This document shows, one piece after another, positions 17,710 to 26,259 of a stretch of 64,000 nt of DNA. Below the pieces are notes generated by a model. That model made no database searches, was not told the origin of the DNA, and was given only the letters and a program-made list of their open reading frames with translations. Position 1 is the first letter of the stretch. The number at the start of each line of letters is the position of its first letter. A program made the position numbers and the translations under genes. The stretch is from Pseudomonas fluorescens (lineage in GTDB: Bacteria; Pseudomonadota; Gammaproteobacteria; Pseudomonadales; Pseudomonadaceae), in the NCBI RefSeq assembly GCF_902497785.1, contig NZ_CABVHK010000007.1, positions 124,001 through 188,000 on the forward strand, given 5' to 3'.

Positions 17710-17741
17710 GCTGCACCAAACCATTTGTGAAAGGAACCAAA

Positions 17742-18158
17742 ATGAAAATCTGCGGCATCGAAATCAAAGGCAGCGAAGCGATCATCGCCGTGGCGTCCCT
17801 CGACGGTATGGCGCTGAGCCACGTTGCATTGACCACCAAGAAAATCGCCCTCGACGATGACGACGAGGCGGCCAATGTCAAAGTCTTTGCCGCTCAGGTA
17901 GCGTCGTTTGTGCGCGAGAATTCCATTGACCGAATCGCGATCAAGAAGCGCAGCAAGAAAGGTGAGTTTGCCGGTGGGCCGACGACGTTCAAGATCGAGG
18001 GTGTTTTCCAGTTGCTGGAGAGTTGCGAGGTGACGCTGCTGTCGCCGCAGACGATCAATGCGCAGAACAAGAAGTTTGATTTTGAGCTGCCGGCGACGTT
18101 GAACAAGTATCAGCATGAGGCTTACAAAGCGGCCTGTTCGGCGCTGATGAAGAAGTAG
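17742..18158 (+). CDS. DUF3010 family protein
   Basis: 138 residues, soluble. The N-terminus MKICGIEIKGSEAIIAVASL resembles the first beta strand of RNase H/RuvC-like folds, with glutamate where nucleases carry aspartate. The centre (VRENSIDRIAIKKRSKKGEF) and the end (LPATLNKYQHEAYKAACSAL) match DUF3010, a proteobacterial family without known function. GAAAGGA lies 8 bases before this ATG, so 17742 is chosen over the ATG five codons upstream. It is probably in one transcript with the preceding helix-turn-helix gene and is followed by a REP element. Confidence 0.82.
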   Translation: MKICGIEIKGSEAIIAVASLDGMALSHVALTTKKIALDDDDEAANVKVFAAQVASFVRENSIDRIAIKKRSKKGEFAGGPTTFKIEGVFQLLESCEVTLLSPQTINAQNKKFDFELPATLNKYQHEAYKAACSALMKK

Positions 18159-18173
18159 AGTTAAACAGATTCC

Positions 18174-18266
18174 CTGTGGGAGCGGGCTTGCCCGCGATGG
18201 CGGTGTGTCAGTTACCATCATTGTTGAATGTGCCCGCCTCATCGCGGGCAAGCCCGACTCCCACAG
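18174..18266. repeat. REP palindrome, family B
   Basis: Arms CTGTGGGAGCGGGCTTGCCC and GGGCAAGCCCGACTCCCACAG (one mismatch) between the convergent DUF3010 gene and cdhR. Confidence 0.9.
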
Positions 18267-18279
18267 ATTTCTCTATCGT

Positions 18280-19224
18280 TCATGCCTTCGCGGTACGCCG
18301 ATCCTCCCTTGGACACCGCTCAAACCGCGCCCGATAACTACGGGTGAAATACGACGGCGATTCAAACCCGCACGCGATACTCACTTCCAGCACGCTCATG
18401 TCCGTCTGCCGCAACAACTGCCGAGCCTTTTCCAGCCTTAACCGCAAATAGAAATTACTCGGCGTGTCGTTCAAATGCAGGCGAAACAATCGCTCCAGCT
18501 GCCGTCGCGTCACTTTGATCAACTCGGCCAGCGCCAGCGTGCTCAGCGGCGGCTCGCTGTGTTGCTCCATCTCCCCGATAACCTGCACCAGTTTTTTGTT
18601 GCTGATGCCATAGCGCGTGGCGACTTCCATGCGCTGGTGGTCTTTGCGCGGACGAATGCGCCCGAGTACGAATTGTTCGCTGACCTGGATCGCCAGTTCC
18701 GGGCCGTGGGCCTGGGCGATGAGGTCGAGCATCAGGTCGATGGACGCGGTGCCGCCGGCGGAGGTGATGCGGCGGCGGTCGATCTCGAACAGCTCCTGGG
18801 TGACGCTGAGCTGTGGATAAGACTCCTTGAACGCGTCGATGGCTTCCCAGTGCAGGGTCAGGCGATGACCGTCGAGAAGGCCCGCTTCGGCGAGGACAAA
18901 ACTGCCAGTGTCGATGGCGCCGAGGGTCACCCCTTCGATGTCCAGTCGGCGCAGCCAGTGCTCCAGCGCCGGGGTGGCGAATTTCAACGGTTCGAAGCCG
19001 GCGATTACCAGTAACGTTGCGCCTTTCCTCAGCGGTTCCAGCGCCGCATCGGCGTTGACCGACATGCCGTTACTGGCCAGCACCGCCCCGCCATCTGCAC
19101 TCAGCACATGCCAGCGATACAGTTCGCCGCGAAAGCGATTGGCAACGCGCAGCGGCTCGATGGCCGAGATAAAACCGATGGCCGAAAAACCCGGCATCAA
19201 CAAGAAGTAGAAATCCTGGGACAT
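18280..19224 (-). CDS. cdhR: Carnitine catabolism transcriptional activator, AraC/GlxA type
   Basis: 314 residues: an N-terminal DJ-1/PfpI (amidotransferase-like) ligand domain (about 1-190, FLLMPGFSAIGFISAIEPLR) and a C-terminal AraC helix-turn-helix pair (about 215-310, LAELIKVTRRQLERLFRLHL and VSIACGFESPSYFTRSYRARF). It is the neighbour of and divergent from caiX-cdhCAB, exactly as CdhR in P. aeruginosa, where it activates that operon in response to carnitine. The ATG at 19224 begins the conserved MSQDFYFLLMPGF; the longer frame runs into the promoter. A perfect DnaA box (18812-18820, reverse) lies inside. Confidence 0.94.
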   Translation of the reverse strand: MSQDFYFLLMPGFSAIGFISAIEPLRVANRFRGELYRWHVLSADGGAVLASNGMSVNADAALEPLRKGATLLVIAGFEPLKFATPALEHWLRRLDIEGVTLGAIDTGSFVLAEAGLLDGHRLTLHWEAIDAFKESYPQLSVTQELFEIDRRRITSAGGTASIDLMLDLIAQAHGPELAIQVSEQFVLGRIRPRKDHQRMEVATRYGISNKKLVQVIGEMEQHSEPPLSTLALAELIKVTRRQLERLFRLHLNDTPSNFYLRLRLEKARQLLRQTDMSVLEVSIACGFESPSYFTRSYRARFERCPREDRRTAKA

Positions 19225-19294
19225 GGAGCGCACTCGGTTGGCGGGTAGCGTGTGGGTGTTGATACGCCACTTGCCGAAGGCATTCAAGAGCAGA

Positions 19295-19329
19295 GGTCGC
19301 TGCAGTGCAAGAGCGGGTCGCCGTAGTGC
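19295..19329 (+). promoter_or_regulatory. Direct repeat, probable CdhR operator of caiX
   Basis: GGTCGCTGCAGTGC (19295-19308) and GGTCGCCGTAGTGC (19316-19329) agree at 12 of 14 positions with a 21-bp period, two helical turns, as expected for an AraC-type dimer. A possible -10 box TATGCT lies at 19344-19349, so the second copy would cover the -35 region. The copy-to-caiX distance is about 90 bp. Confidence 0.65.
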
Positions 19330-19417
19330 GTGTTTACGGGGACTATGCTGCGTAACTTGGCATCACCGGCGCACAGACGCCGGAATCCACAATAATGAAC
19401 TGCCGAGGAAACCTGAG

Positions 19418-20362
19418 ATGAAACGACTGATCAGCAGCTGTGTTCTTGCACTCAGCGGTACCGCTTTCCTGAGCGCCAGTGTCATGGCCGCCGAACCCGC
19501 GTCTTGCCAGAACGTGCGCATGGGCGTGGTCAACTGGACCGACGTGATCGCCACCAGCGCCATGACCCAGGTTCTGCTCGACGGCCTCGGCTACAACACC
19601 AAACAAACCAGCGCCTCCCAGCAAATCATTTTCGCCGGGATTCGCGACCAGCGCCTGGACCTGTTTCTGGGCTACTGGAACCCGCTGATGACGCAGACCA
19701 TCACGCCGTTTGTCGACGCCAATCAGGTCAAGGTCCTTGAAGCGCCCAGCCTGAAGGACGCCCGCGCCACCCTCGCCGTCCCGACTTACCTCGCCGACAA
19801 GGGCCTGAAAACCTTCGCCGACATTGCCAAATTCGAGAAAGAACTGGGTGGCAAAATTTACGGCATTGAGCCGGGTTCGGGCGCCAACACCCAAATCAAA
19901 GCGATGATTGCCAAGAATCAGTTCGGCCTCGGCAAGTTCCAGCTGGTCGAGTCCAGCGAGGCCGGCATGCTCGCGGCAGTGGATCGCGCCGTGCGCCGCA
20001 AAGAAGCCGTGGTGTTCTTCGGCTGGGCGCCGCACCCGATGAACGTCAACGTGCAGATGACTTATCTGACCGGCAGCGAAGACGCTCTGGGTCCGAACGA
20101 AGGCATGGCCACCGTGTGGACCGTCACCGCACCGAAGTACACCGAACAATGCCCGAACATCGGTCGCCTGCTGAGCAATCTGACCTACACCGCCGAAGAC
20201 GAGAGCCGGATGATGCAGCCGCTGCTGGATCACAAGGACGCGTTTGAATCGGCCAAGCAATGGCTCAAGGATCACCCGCAAGACAAACAGCGCTGGCTCG
20301 AAGGCGTGACGACCTTCGATGGCAAACCGGCGGCTGACAATCTGAAACTCACCACCAAGTAA
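19418..20362 (+). CDS. caiX: Carnitine substrate-binding protein
   Basis: 314 residues with a signal peptide (MKRLISSCVLALSG...MAAEP, cleavage near residue 24), then an OpuAC-type quaternary-amine binding protein (VVNWTDVIATSAMTQVLLDG, LFLGYWNPLM, VVFFGWAPHPMN; the aromatic residues likely form the cation box). It has no own permease or ATPase nearby. In P. aeruginosa CaiX delivers carnitine to the shared CbcWV core, which is also in this window at 29.5-31.5 kb. First gene of caiX-cdhC-cdhA-cdhB; the start at 19418 is fixed by the signal peptide. Confidence 0.95.
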   Translation: MKRLISSCVLALSGTAFLSASVMAAEPASCQNVRMGVVNWTDVIATSAMTQVLLDGLGYNTKQTSASQQIIFAGIRDQRLDLFLGYWNPLMTQTITPFVDANQVKVLEAPSLKDARATLAVPTYLADKGLKTFADIAKFEKELGGKIYGIEPGSGANTQIKAMIAKNQFGLGKFQLVESSEAGMLAAVDRAVRRKEAVVFFGWAPHPMNVNVQMTYLTGSEDALGPNEGMATVWTVTAPKYTEQCPNIGRLLSNLTYTAEDESRMMQPLLDHKDAFESAKQWLKDHPQDKQRWLEGVTTFDGKPAADNLKLTTK

Positions 20363-20437
20363 AGCCCAACCGAATCACCGATTCGCAGCCCCGCATGGGC
20401 TGCGAACGGGACAACCACGCCTGTAAGGAACCCTCAA

Positions 20438-21325
20438 ATGAATCACGACGTCATCATCACCTGCGCACTCACCGGTGCTGGCGACACGACCGCCAAGAGC
20501 CCACACGTGCCGGTCACCCCGAAACAAATCGCCGCTGCCGCCGTGGAAGCCGCCAAGGCCGGCGCCACCGTAGTCCACTGCCACGTGCGCAACCCCGAAA
20601 CCGGCAAGTTCAGCCGTGACGTGGCGCTGTATCGCGAAGTCATGGAGCGCATCCGCGAAGCCGACGTCGACATCATCGTCAACCTCACCGCCGGCATGGG
20701 CGGCGACCTGGAAATCGGCGCGGGCGAGAACCCGATGGAGTTCGGCCCGAACACCGATCTGGTCGGCCCGCTGACCCGTCTGGCACACGTCGAAGAACTG
20801 CTGCCGGAAATCTGCACCCTCGATTGCGGCACCCTGAACTTCGGCGACGGCGACACCATTTACGTGTCCACCCCGGCGCAACTGCGGGCGGGCGCCAAAC
20901 GCATTCAGGAGCTGGGCGTGAAGGCCGAGCTGGAAATCTTCGACACCGGTCATCTGTGGTTCGCCAAGCAAATGATCAAGGAAGGCTTGCTCGACGACCC
21001 GCTGTTTCAACTGTGCCTGGGCATCCCGTGGGGCGCGCCGGCCGACACCACCACCATGAAAGCCATGGTCGACAACTTGCCGGCCAATGCAGTCTGGGCC
21101 GGCTTCGGCATTGGTCGCATGCAGATGCCGATGGCCGCACAGGCAGTGTTGCTCGGCGGCAACGTGCGGGTCGGGCTGGAAGACAACATCTGGCTGGACA
21201 AGGGCGTATTGGCGACCAATGGCCAACTGGTCGAACGCGCCTCGGAGATCCTCAGCCGCCTCGGCGCCCGCGTTCTTACACCGGCAGAAGGCCGGGCAAA
21301 AATGGGCCTGACCAAGCGCGGTTAA
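20438..21325 (+). CDS. cdhC: Dehydrocarnitine cleavage enzyme (BKACE family)
   Basis: 295-residue beta-keto acid cleavage enzyme (DUF849). The zinc histidines are in [12 protein letters not shown] (H-x-H), and [20 protein letters not shown] plus [13 protein letters not shown] provide the other active-site segments. It combines 3-dehydrocarnitine with acetyl-CoA to give betainyl-CoA and acetoacetate. It lies 75 bp after caiX with an AAGGAA ribosome site. A family A REP separates it from cdhA. Confidence 0.94.
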   Translation: MNHDVIITCALTGAGDTTAKSPHVPVTPKQIAAAAVEAAKAGATVVHCHVRNPETGKFSRDVALYREVMERIREADVDIIVNLTAGMGGDLEIGAGENPMEFGPNTDLVGPLTRLAHVEELLPEICTLDCGTLNFGDGDTIYVSTPAQLRAGAKRIQELGVKAELEIFDTGHLWFAKQMIKEGLLDDPLFQLCLGIPWGAPADTTTMKAMVDNLPANAVWAGFGIGRMQMPMAAQAVLLGGNVRVGLEDNIWLDKGVLATNGQLVERASEILSRLGARVLTPAEGRAKMGLTKRG

Positions 21326-21340
21326 CCAAACCTACACCCC

Positions 21341-21422
21341 GTAGGAGCTGCCGAAGGCTGCGATCTTTTGATCTTGATCTTAAAAACCAAATCAAAAGAT
21401 CGCAGCCTTCGGCAGCTCCTAC
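21341..21422. repeat. REP palindrome, family A, inside the cdh operon
   Basis: Near-perfect arms GTAGGAGCTGCCGAAGGCTG and CAGCCTTCGGCAGCTCCTAC between cdhC and cdhA. Confidence 0.92.
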
Positions 21423-21453
21423 GGGGATTACCGAATTCATTCAGGAAATCGCC

Positions 21454-22419
21454 ATGAGTTTTATCACCGAAATCAAAACCTTCGCCGCCCTGGGCAGCGG
21501 TGTCATCGGCAGCGGTTGGGTATCCCGCGCCCTCGCCCACGGCCTCGATGTCGTGGCCTGGGACCCGGCGCCCGGTGCCGAAACGGCCCTGCGCAAACGG
21601 GTCGCCAATGCCTGGGGCGCGCTGGAGAAACAAGGCCTGGCACCCGGCGCATCGCAGGAGCGGTTGCGCTTTGTCGCGACCATCGAAGAGTGTGTTCGCG
21701 ACGCGGATTTCATCCAGGAGAGCGCCCCTGAACGCCTCGATCTGAAACTGGAACTGCACAGCAAAATCAGCGCGGCGGCCAAGCCCGATGCGTTGATCGG
21801 TTCCAGCACGTCGGGCCTGTTGCCGAGCGAGTTCTACGAGAGCTCGACCCACCCGCAACGCTGCGTGGTCGGCCACCCGTTCAACCCGGTTTATCTGCTG
21901 CCGCTGGTGGAAGTAGTCGGCGGCAAGAACACCGCGCCGGAGGCCATTCAAGCAGCGATAAAAGTCTACGAATCCCTGGGCATGCGCCCGCTGCATGTGC
22001 GTAAGGAAGTGCCAGGCTTTATCGCCGACCGCTTGCTCGAAGCACTGTGGCGCGAGGCGCTGCACCTGGTGAACGATGGTGTGGCAACGACCGGTGAAAT
22101 CGACGACGCGATTCGTTTTGGCGCGGGTCTGCGCTGGTCGTTCATGGGCACGTTTTTGACCTACACCCTGGCCGGCGGCGATGCGGGGATGCGGCACTTC
22201 ATGGCGCAGTTCGGTCCGGCGTTGCAGTTGCCGTGGACCTATCTTCCTGCCCCGGAACTGACTGACAAATTGATCGATGATGTGGTGGACGGCACCAGCG
22301 AGCAGTTGGGCAACCACAGCATTTCGGCGCTGGAGCGCTATCGTGATGATTGCCTGCTCGCGGTGCTGGAGGCGGTGAAAACCACCAAAGAGAAGCATGG
22401 GATGGCGTTTAGCGAGTAA
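21454..22419 (+). CDS. cdhA: L-carnitine 3-dehydrogenase
   Basis: 321 residues, 3-hydroxyacyl-CoA dehydrogenase fold. The NAD-binding [13 protein letters not shown] is at about residues 14-26, followed by [21 protein letters not shown] and the catalytic region [20 protein letters not shown]. It oxidises L-carnitine to 3-dehydrocarnitine with NAD. The length equals characterised Pseudomonas carnitine dehydrogenases. The frame is open far upstream, overlapping cdhC, but the ATG at 21454 after AGGAAAT is the only reasonable start. Confidence 0.95.
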   Translation: MSFITEIKTFAALGSGVIGSGWVSRALAHGLDVVAWDPAPGAETALRKRVANAWGALEKQGLAPGASQERLRFVATIEECVRDADFIQESAPERLDLKLELHSKISAAAKPDALIGSSTSGLLPSEFYESSTHPQRCVVGHPFNPVYLLPLVEVVGGKNTAPEAIQAAIKVYESLGMRPLHVRKEVPGFIADRLLEALWREALHLVNDGVATTGEIDDAIRFGAGLRWSFMGTFLTYTLAGGDAGMRHFMAQFGPALQLPWTYLPAPELTDKLIDDVVDGTSEQLGNHSISALERYRDDCLLAVLEAVKTTKEKHGMAFSE

Positions 22420-22452
22420 CCCTCAGCTTAGGGGCCGGCAGGTCTGGCCCCA

Positions 22453-22514
22453 TCGCGAGCAAGCTCGCTCCCACCGGTTTTGCGCCGTCCTTGTGGGAGC
22501 GAGCTTGCTCGCGA
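22453..22514. repeat. REP palindrome, family B, tails outward
   Basis: ATCGCGAGCAAGCTCGCTCC and the inverted GGGAGCGAGCTTGCTCGCGA flank a 20-bp spacer between cdhA and cdhB. Confidence 0.9.
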
Positions 22515-22554
22515 TTGCGGCAGTCCAGTCACTACACATCTTGGATCATTCATC

Positions 22555-23031
22555 ATGCCCACCCTCACTACCTACCAAACCAAAATCATCCCCGACTGGG
22601 TCGACTACAACGGCCACCTGCGCGACGCGTTTTACCTGCTGATCTTCAGCTACGCCACCGACGCCTTGATGGACAGCCTGGGCATGGATAGCAACAACCG
22701 CGAAGCCAGCGGCCATTCGTTGTTCACCCTCGAACTGCACCTCAATTACCTGCACGAAGTGAAGCTCAATGCCGACGTTGAAGTGCGCACGCAAATCATC
22801 GGTCACGACAGTAAACGCCTGCACCTCTACCACAGCCTGCATCTGGCGGGCGATGCCAAGGAACTGGCGGGCAATGAACAAATGCTGCTGCACGTCGACC
22901 TCGCCGGGCCACGATCCGCGCCGTTCAGCGAAGAAACGCTGGGCAGGTTGCAAGCCATGGTCGCCGCGCAGTCCGACCTGCCGACTCCCGACTACATCGG
23001 CCGAGTGATCGCTTTACCGGCAAAAAAATAA
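22555..23031 (+). CDS. cdhB: Betainyl-CoA thioesterase
   Basis: 158-residue hot-dog-fold thioesterase with the 4-hydroxybenzoyl-CoA-thioesterase-like segment DWVDYNGHLRDAFYLLIFSYATDALM, where the aspartate at about residue 17 and the H-x-x-D pattern are typical of the active site. It hydrolyses the betainyl-CoA made by CdhC to glycine betaine and CoA, finishing carnitine breakdown. It follows cdhA after a REP; the dioxygenase gene begins 13 bp after its stop. Confidence 0.92.
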   Translation: MPTLTTYQTKIIPDWVDYNGHLRDAFYLLIFSYATDALMDSLGMDSNNREASGHSLFTLELHLNYLHEVKLNADVEVRTQIIGHDSKRLHLYHSLHLAGDAKELAGNEQMLLHVDLAGPRSAPFSEETLGRLQAMVAAQSDLPTPDYIGRVIALPAKK

Positions 23032-23044
23032 CAAGGAGATCGCC

Positions 23045-24208
23045 ATGAACACTGCCGCTGCATTTGCCGACTTTCGTACCTATCCGTTGATCAGCGCGCT
23101 CAGTGGCGTGCAGCTCCAGGCGGATTGCGTTCTGGTGACATGGGCCGATGACCGTGTCAGCCCTTTCCACCATCAATGGCTGCGCGACAACTGCCCGTGC
23201 CCGCAATGTGTCTACGCGGTGACCCGTGAGCAGGTGCTGGAAATCGTTGATGTGGCAGAGAACCTGACAGCGATAAACACCTGGATCGATGGAGAAGGTT
23301 GTCTTTGCGTCGATTGGCAGGACGGCCATCAGAGTCGTTTCGATCCGGGCTGGTTACGGGCCCACGCCTATGACGACGAATCCCGTGCAGAACGCCGGGC
23401 TGGCAAGCCGAAATCCTGGCTGTGGAAAAGCGACTTGCAGCTGCCCGTGTTCGACTATCAAGCGCTGATGACCGACAACGACGCCTTGCTGCAATGGTTG
23501 CTGGCGGTGCGGGATATCGGCTTGACGCAAGTGCGCGGCGTGCCCACCGAACCGGGCTCGTTGAAGCTAATCGCGCAGCGGATTTCATTCATCCGCGAAA
23601 GCAATTTCGGCGTGTTGTTCAACGTGCAATCCAAAGCCGATGCCGACAGCAATGCCTACACCGCTTTCAACTTGCCGCTGCACAGCGACCTGCCAACGCG
23701 GGAGCTGCAACCGGGGCTGCAATTTCTGCATTGCCTGGTCAATGACGCGGACGGAGGCGAGAGTATCTTCGTCGATGGTTTTGCCATTGCCGAGGCCTTG
23801 CGTCAGGAAGATCCCGAGGCGTTCCAGAGCCTCTGCGAGGTCCCTGTGGAATTTCGCAACAAAGACCGCCACAGCGACTATCGCTGCCTGGCGCCGATCA
23901 TTGCTCTGGATGCGCTGGGGCAGGTGTCGGAAATCCGCATGGCGAACTTTTTGCGCGGGCCGTTCGAGGCTTCGGTGGAGCAGATGCCCAGGTTGTATCG
24001 CGCTTATCGCCGCTTTATTGCGATGACTCGCGAACCGCGATTCCGGGTGATGCAACGGCTGAATCCGGGGGAATTGTGGTGCTTCGATAACCGCCGCACC
24101 CTGCATGCGCGCAATGCGTTTGATCCCGCGACAGGCGCCCGGCATTTTCAGGGTTGTTATGTCGATCGGGATGAGTTGTTGTCGCGGATTCTCGTGTTGC
24201 AACGTTAG
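23045..24208 (+). CDS. Gamma-butyrobetaine 2-oxoglutarate dioxygenase
   Basis: 387 residues. The N-terminal zinc domain has LRDNCPCPQCV (C50, C52, C55; a histidine near 95 is the likely fourth ligand). The C-terminal TauD-type double-stranded helix has iron ligands H213 and D215 (PLHSDLPTR) and a distal histidine in NRRTLHARNAF near 357. The two-domain layout is that of gamma-butyrobetaine hydroxylase (Pseudomonas sp. AK1, human BBOX1), which makes L-carnitine. AAGGAGAT lies just before the ATG. It is 13 bp after cdhB, so butyrobetaine is fed directly into the carnitine pathway. Confidence 0.93.
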   Translation: MNTAAAFADFRTYPLISALSGVQLQADCVLVTWADDRVSPFHHQWLRDNCPCPQCVYAVTREQVLEIVDVAENLTAINTWIDGEGCLCVDWQDGHQSRFDPGWLRAHAYDDESRAERRAGKPKSWLWKSDLQLPVFDYQALMTDNDALLQWLLAVRDIGLTQVRGVPTEPGSLKLIAQRISFIRESNFGVLFNVQSKADADSNAYTAFNLPLHSDLPTRELQPGLQFLHCLVNDADGGESIFVDGFAIAEALRQEDPEAFQSLCEVPVEFRNKDRHSDYRCLAPIIALDALGQVSEIRMANFLRGPFEASVEQMPRLYRAYRRFIAMTREPRFRVMQRLNPGELWCFDNRRTLHARNAFDPATGARHFQGCYVDRDELLSRILVLQR

Positions 24209-24224
24209 ATCGAGTTAACGTTCA

Positions 24225-24311
24225 TCGCGGGCAAGCCCGCTCCCACAGGTTCGATGGCGCTCGCGAAATCTGCGGCAACCCCAATCTTGTGGGAGCGGGC
24301 TTGCCCGCGAT
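24225..24311. repeat. REP palindrome, family B, tails outward
   Basis: TCGCGGGCAAGCCCGCTCCC and the inverted GGGAGCGGGCTTGCCCGCGA end the caiX-cdhCAB-dioxygenase transcription unit. Confidence 0.9.
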
Positions 24312-24352
24312 GGCGTCTGCACAGGCAACACAAAAACCCCCGAATCACAGGC

Positions 24353-24387
24353 AAAAAAACCCCGATCAAGCCGTGACAGGATCGGGG
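24353..24387 (-). terminator. Hairpin terminator acting on the minus strand
   Basis: Arms CCCCGATC (24360-24367) and GATCGGGG (24380-24387) with a run of seven A on the plus strand just left of it. Read on the minus strand this is a stem followed by a T-run. The nearest minus-strand gene upstream is gbdR, more than 500 bp away. Confidence 0.5.
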
Positions 24388-24602
24388 CAGAGGTGGGTAC
24401 TGTTGAGGAGCCGTTGCGCGAGGGTGACCAAACCTTCGTGTTGCCAGCTGAATCCAGTGTGCCCCCTCCCCTCGAAGGCAAGTTAGCCGAAAACGACCTG
24501 TTCATAGCCATTGCGGCCATTGCGGCAATTCACCCTTGCCCGCTACCCCGCACCCCTACCAGAATCAAGCCACGACACCGTTCCCTGAAGAAGGATTGCG
24601 TC

Positions 24603-24866
24603 ATGATGCACGCCGATTTGATAGACCAGGAAGACCTGTTGGGCCAGCTGAAATCGCTGGGTTTTCAAGTGCCGGGCGGATCAACCGCCGAGCAGGCTTG
24701 CGAGTGCGCGGTGCGCGGCTTGAACGATGAGCGGGCGATGATCCTGCGCACGATGGTCAAGCAGATGTACACCAGCAGCGCGACCATTCTGCCGGCCGTG
24801 CGCCAGGCGATAGACAAGCAATTGTTGCCGGCGTTGGCGGCGTATCAGCAGAGCCGTAGCGCCTGA
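24603..24866 (+). CDS. Small conserved hypothetical protein next to gbdR
   Basis: 87 residues, probably cytoplasmic and helical (LIDQEDLLGQLKSLGFQVP, then MILRTMVKQMYTSSATILPAV), no signal peptide and no family I recognise. GAAGGA lies 8-13 bases before the ATG. The first of two adjacent ATG codons (MMHADL) is taken. A small hypothetical gene occupies the same place beside gbdR in P. aeruginosa, which supports it as real. It is convergent with gbdR, separated by a REP. Confidence 0.68.
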   Translation: MMHADLIDQEDLLGQLKSLGFQVPGGSTAEQACECAVRGLNDERAMILRTMVKQMYTSSATILPAVRQAIDKQLLPALAAYQQSRSA

Positions 24867-24874
24867 CAGAAAGC

Positions 24875-24943
24875 AAAAGATCGCAGCCTTCGGCAGCTCC
24901 TACGCCGACCTCTGTAGGAGCTGCCGCAGGCTGCGATCTTTTT
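24875..24943. repeat. REP palindrome, family A, tails outward
   Basis: AAAAGATCGCAGCCTTCGGC and GCCGCAGGCTGCGATCTTTTT between two convergent genes; the inner bases of the arms differ. Confidence 0.9.
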
Positions 24944-24947
24944 CTGT

Positions 24948-26051
24948 TTAAAGCCTTACGCTGGCGAAAGTCGACTCGTTGCGCGCCTGACTCAGCGCCG
25001 ACAACGGCCCGGACAACGGTGACAGCACCAACGCTTGCGGCAGCGGCATCATCGCCACTTGCTGCGTGGTGTTGGAGCCTACGCGCTCGTCACGTGGTGG
25101 AATGCCGAAGTATTCGCGGTAGCACTTGGAAAAGTGCGGCGTGGACACAAACCCGCACACCGATGCCACTTCGATGATCGACATCGGCGTTTGCTTGAGC
25201 AACTGCCGGGCGCGGATCAGGCGCAGTTTCAGGTAGTAACGCGACGGCGAGCAGTGCAGGTATTTCTGGAACAGGCGCTCGAGCTGGCGACGGGACACGG
25301 CGACGTACACCGCCAGTTCGTCGAGGTCGATCGGCTCTTCGAGGTTGGCTTCCATCAGCGCGACGATTTCCTGCAATTTCGGCTGGTTGGTACCGAGCAT
25401 GTGCTTGAGCGGCACGCGCTGGTGATCCTGCTCGTTGCGGATGCGCTCGTAGACAAACATCTCCGAAATCGCCGCCGACAATTCACGGCCATGATCGCGG
25501 CTGATCAGGTGCAACATCATGTCCAGCGGCGCGGTGCCGCCGGAGCTGGTGAAACGGTTGCGGTCGAGGGTGAACAGGCGCGTGCTCATGGCCACACGCG
25601 GGAAGGCTTCCTGCATCGACGCCAGGCATTCCCAGTGCACGCTGCAATCGAAACCGTCCAGCAGACCGGCGCAGGCCAGGGCCCAGCTGCCGGTGCAGAC
25701 CGCGCCAAGGCGCTTGGACTGACGCGCCTGGCTTTGCAGCCATGAAACGTGTTCGCGGGTGACGGTGCGCTGAATGCCGATACCGCCGCAGACGATGATG
25801 GTGTCCAGGGACGGTGCTTTGTGCATGGAGGCGTCGGGGGTGATCTGCAGACCATCACTGGCCCAGACCTGACCGCCGTCGACGGTGAGTGTGGTCCAGC
25901 GATACAGCTCGCGACCGGACAATTGGTTGGCCATCCGCAGGGGTTCTACGGCAGAGGCCAGAGAAATAAGCGTGAAATTGTCCAGCAGCAGAAAGCCGAT
26001 GGATTGAGGCGCACGGTTCTGGGGTTGGGCCCCGGAGTTGGACGTCGTCAT
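24948..26051 (-). CDS. gbdR: Glycine betaine/dimethylglycine-responsive activator
   Basis: 367 residues. The N-terminal DJ-1/PfpI ligand domain (about 15-200, IGFLLLDNFTLISLASAVEPLR; the cysteine in GAVCTGSWALACAG occupies the nucleophile-elbow region) is followed by an AraC DNA-binding domain (about 235-335, LAVYVAVSRRQLERLFQKYL; VASVCGFVSTPHFSKCYREYF). Length and context match GbdR of P. aeruginosa, which activates gbcAB, dgcAB, glyA-sox, cbcXWV and sdaB genes in response to glycine betaine and dimethylglycine. GAGGAG precedes the ATG. Upstream there is a strong sigma-54 promoter match. Confidence 0.95.
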   Translation of the reverse strand: MTTSNSGAQPQNRAPQSIGFLLLDNFTLISLASAVEPLRMANQLSGRELYRWTTLTVDGGQVWASDGLQITPDASMHKAPSLDTIIVCGGIGIQRTVTREHVSWLQSQARQSKRLGAVCTGSWALACAGLLDGFDCSVHWECLASMQEAFPRVAMSTRLFTLDRNRFTSSGGTAPLDMMLHLISRDHGRELSAAISEMFVYERIRNEQDHQRVPLKHMLGTNQPKLQEIVALMEANLEEPIDLDELAVYVAVSRRQLERLFQKYLHCSPSRYYLKLRLIRARQLLKQTPMSIIEVASVCGFVSTPHFSKCYREYFGIPPRDERVGSNTTQQVAMMPLPQALVLSPLSGPLSALSQARNESTFASVRL

Positions 26052-26166
26052 CGCGGTATCTCCTCACACAAAGCGGGTGATGGCCTCAGGCGGAGGCTCT
26101 TGTTATTGCCATCGTTCTCGCGTGGGAGACGGGCTTTGTAATGACAGAGCAAATGCCATGCCTAAA

Positions 26167-26184
26167 ATTGAATGCGCGTTCAAT
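26167..26184. promoter_or_regulatory. Palindrome ATTGAATGCGCGTTCAAT in the gbdR leader
   Basis: 18-bp inverted repeat, one mismatched pair, 116 bp upstream of the gbdR start and downstream of the sigma-54 promoter. Its outer ATTGAA/TTCAAT arms equal those of the BetI operator at 33929 but are 6 bp apart instead of 2. Confidence 0.45.
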
Positions 26185-26259
26185 AACTCCTGAAAACGAC
26201 GTCGTGATGTGTCTGGATATGACGCGAAAGGCGGCTGAGATTTAAGTGCCATCAATGGC

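Noticed and set aside
23045-24208. Taurine dioxygenase (TauD) assignment
   Set aside because: The N-terminal Cys-rich zinc domain and cdh context point to gamma-butyrobetaine hydroxylase instead.
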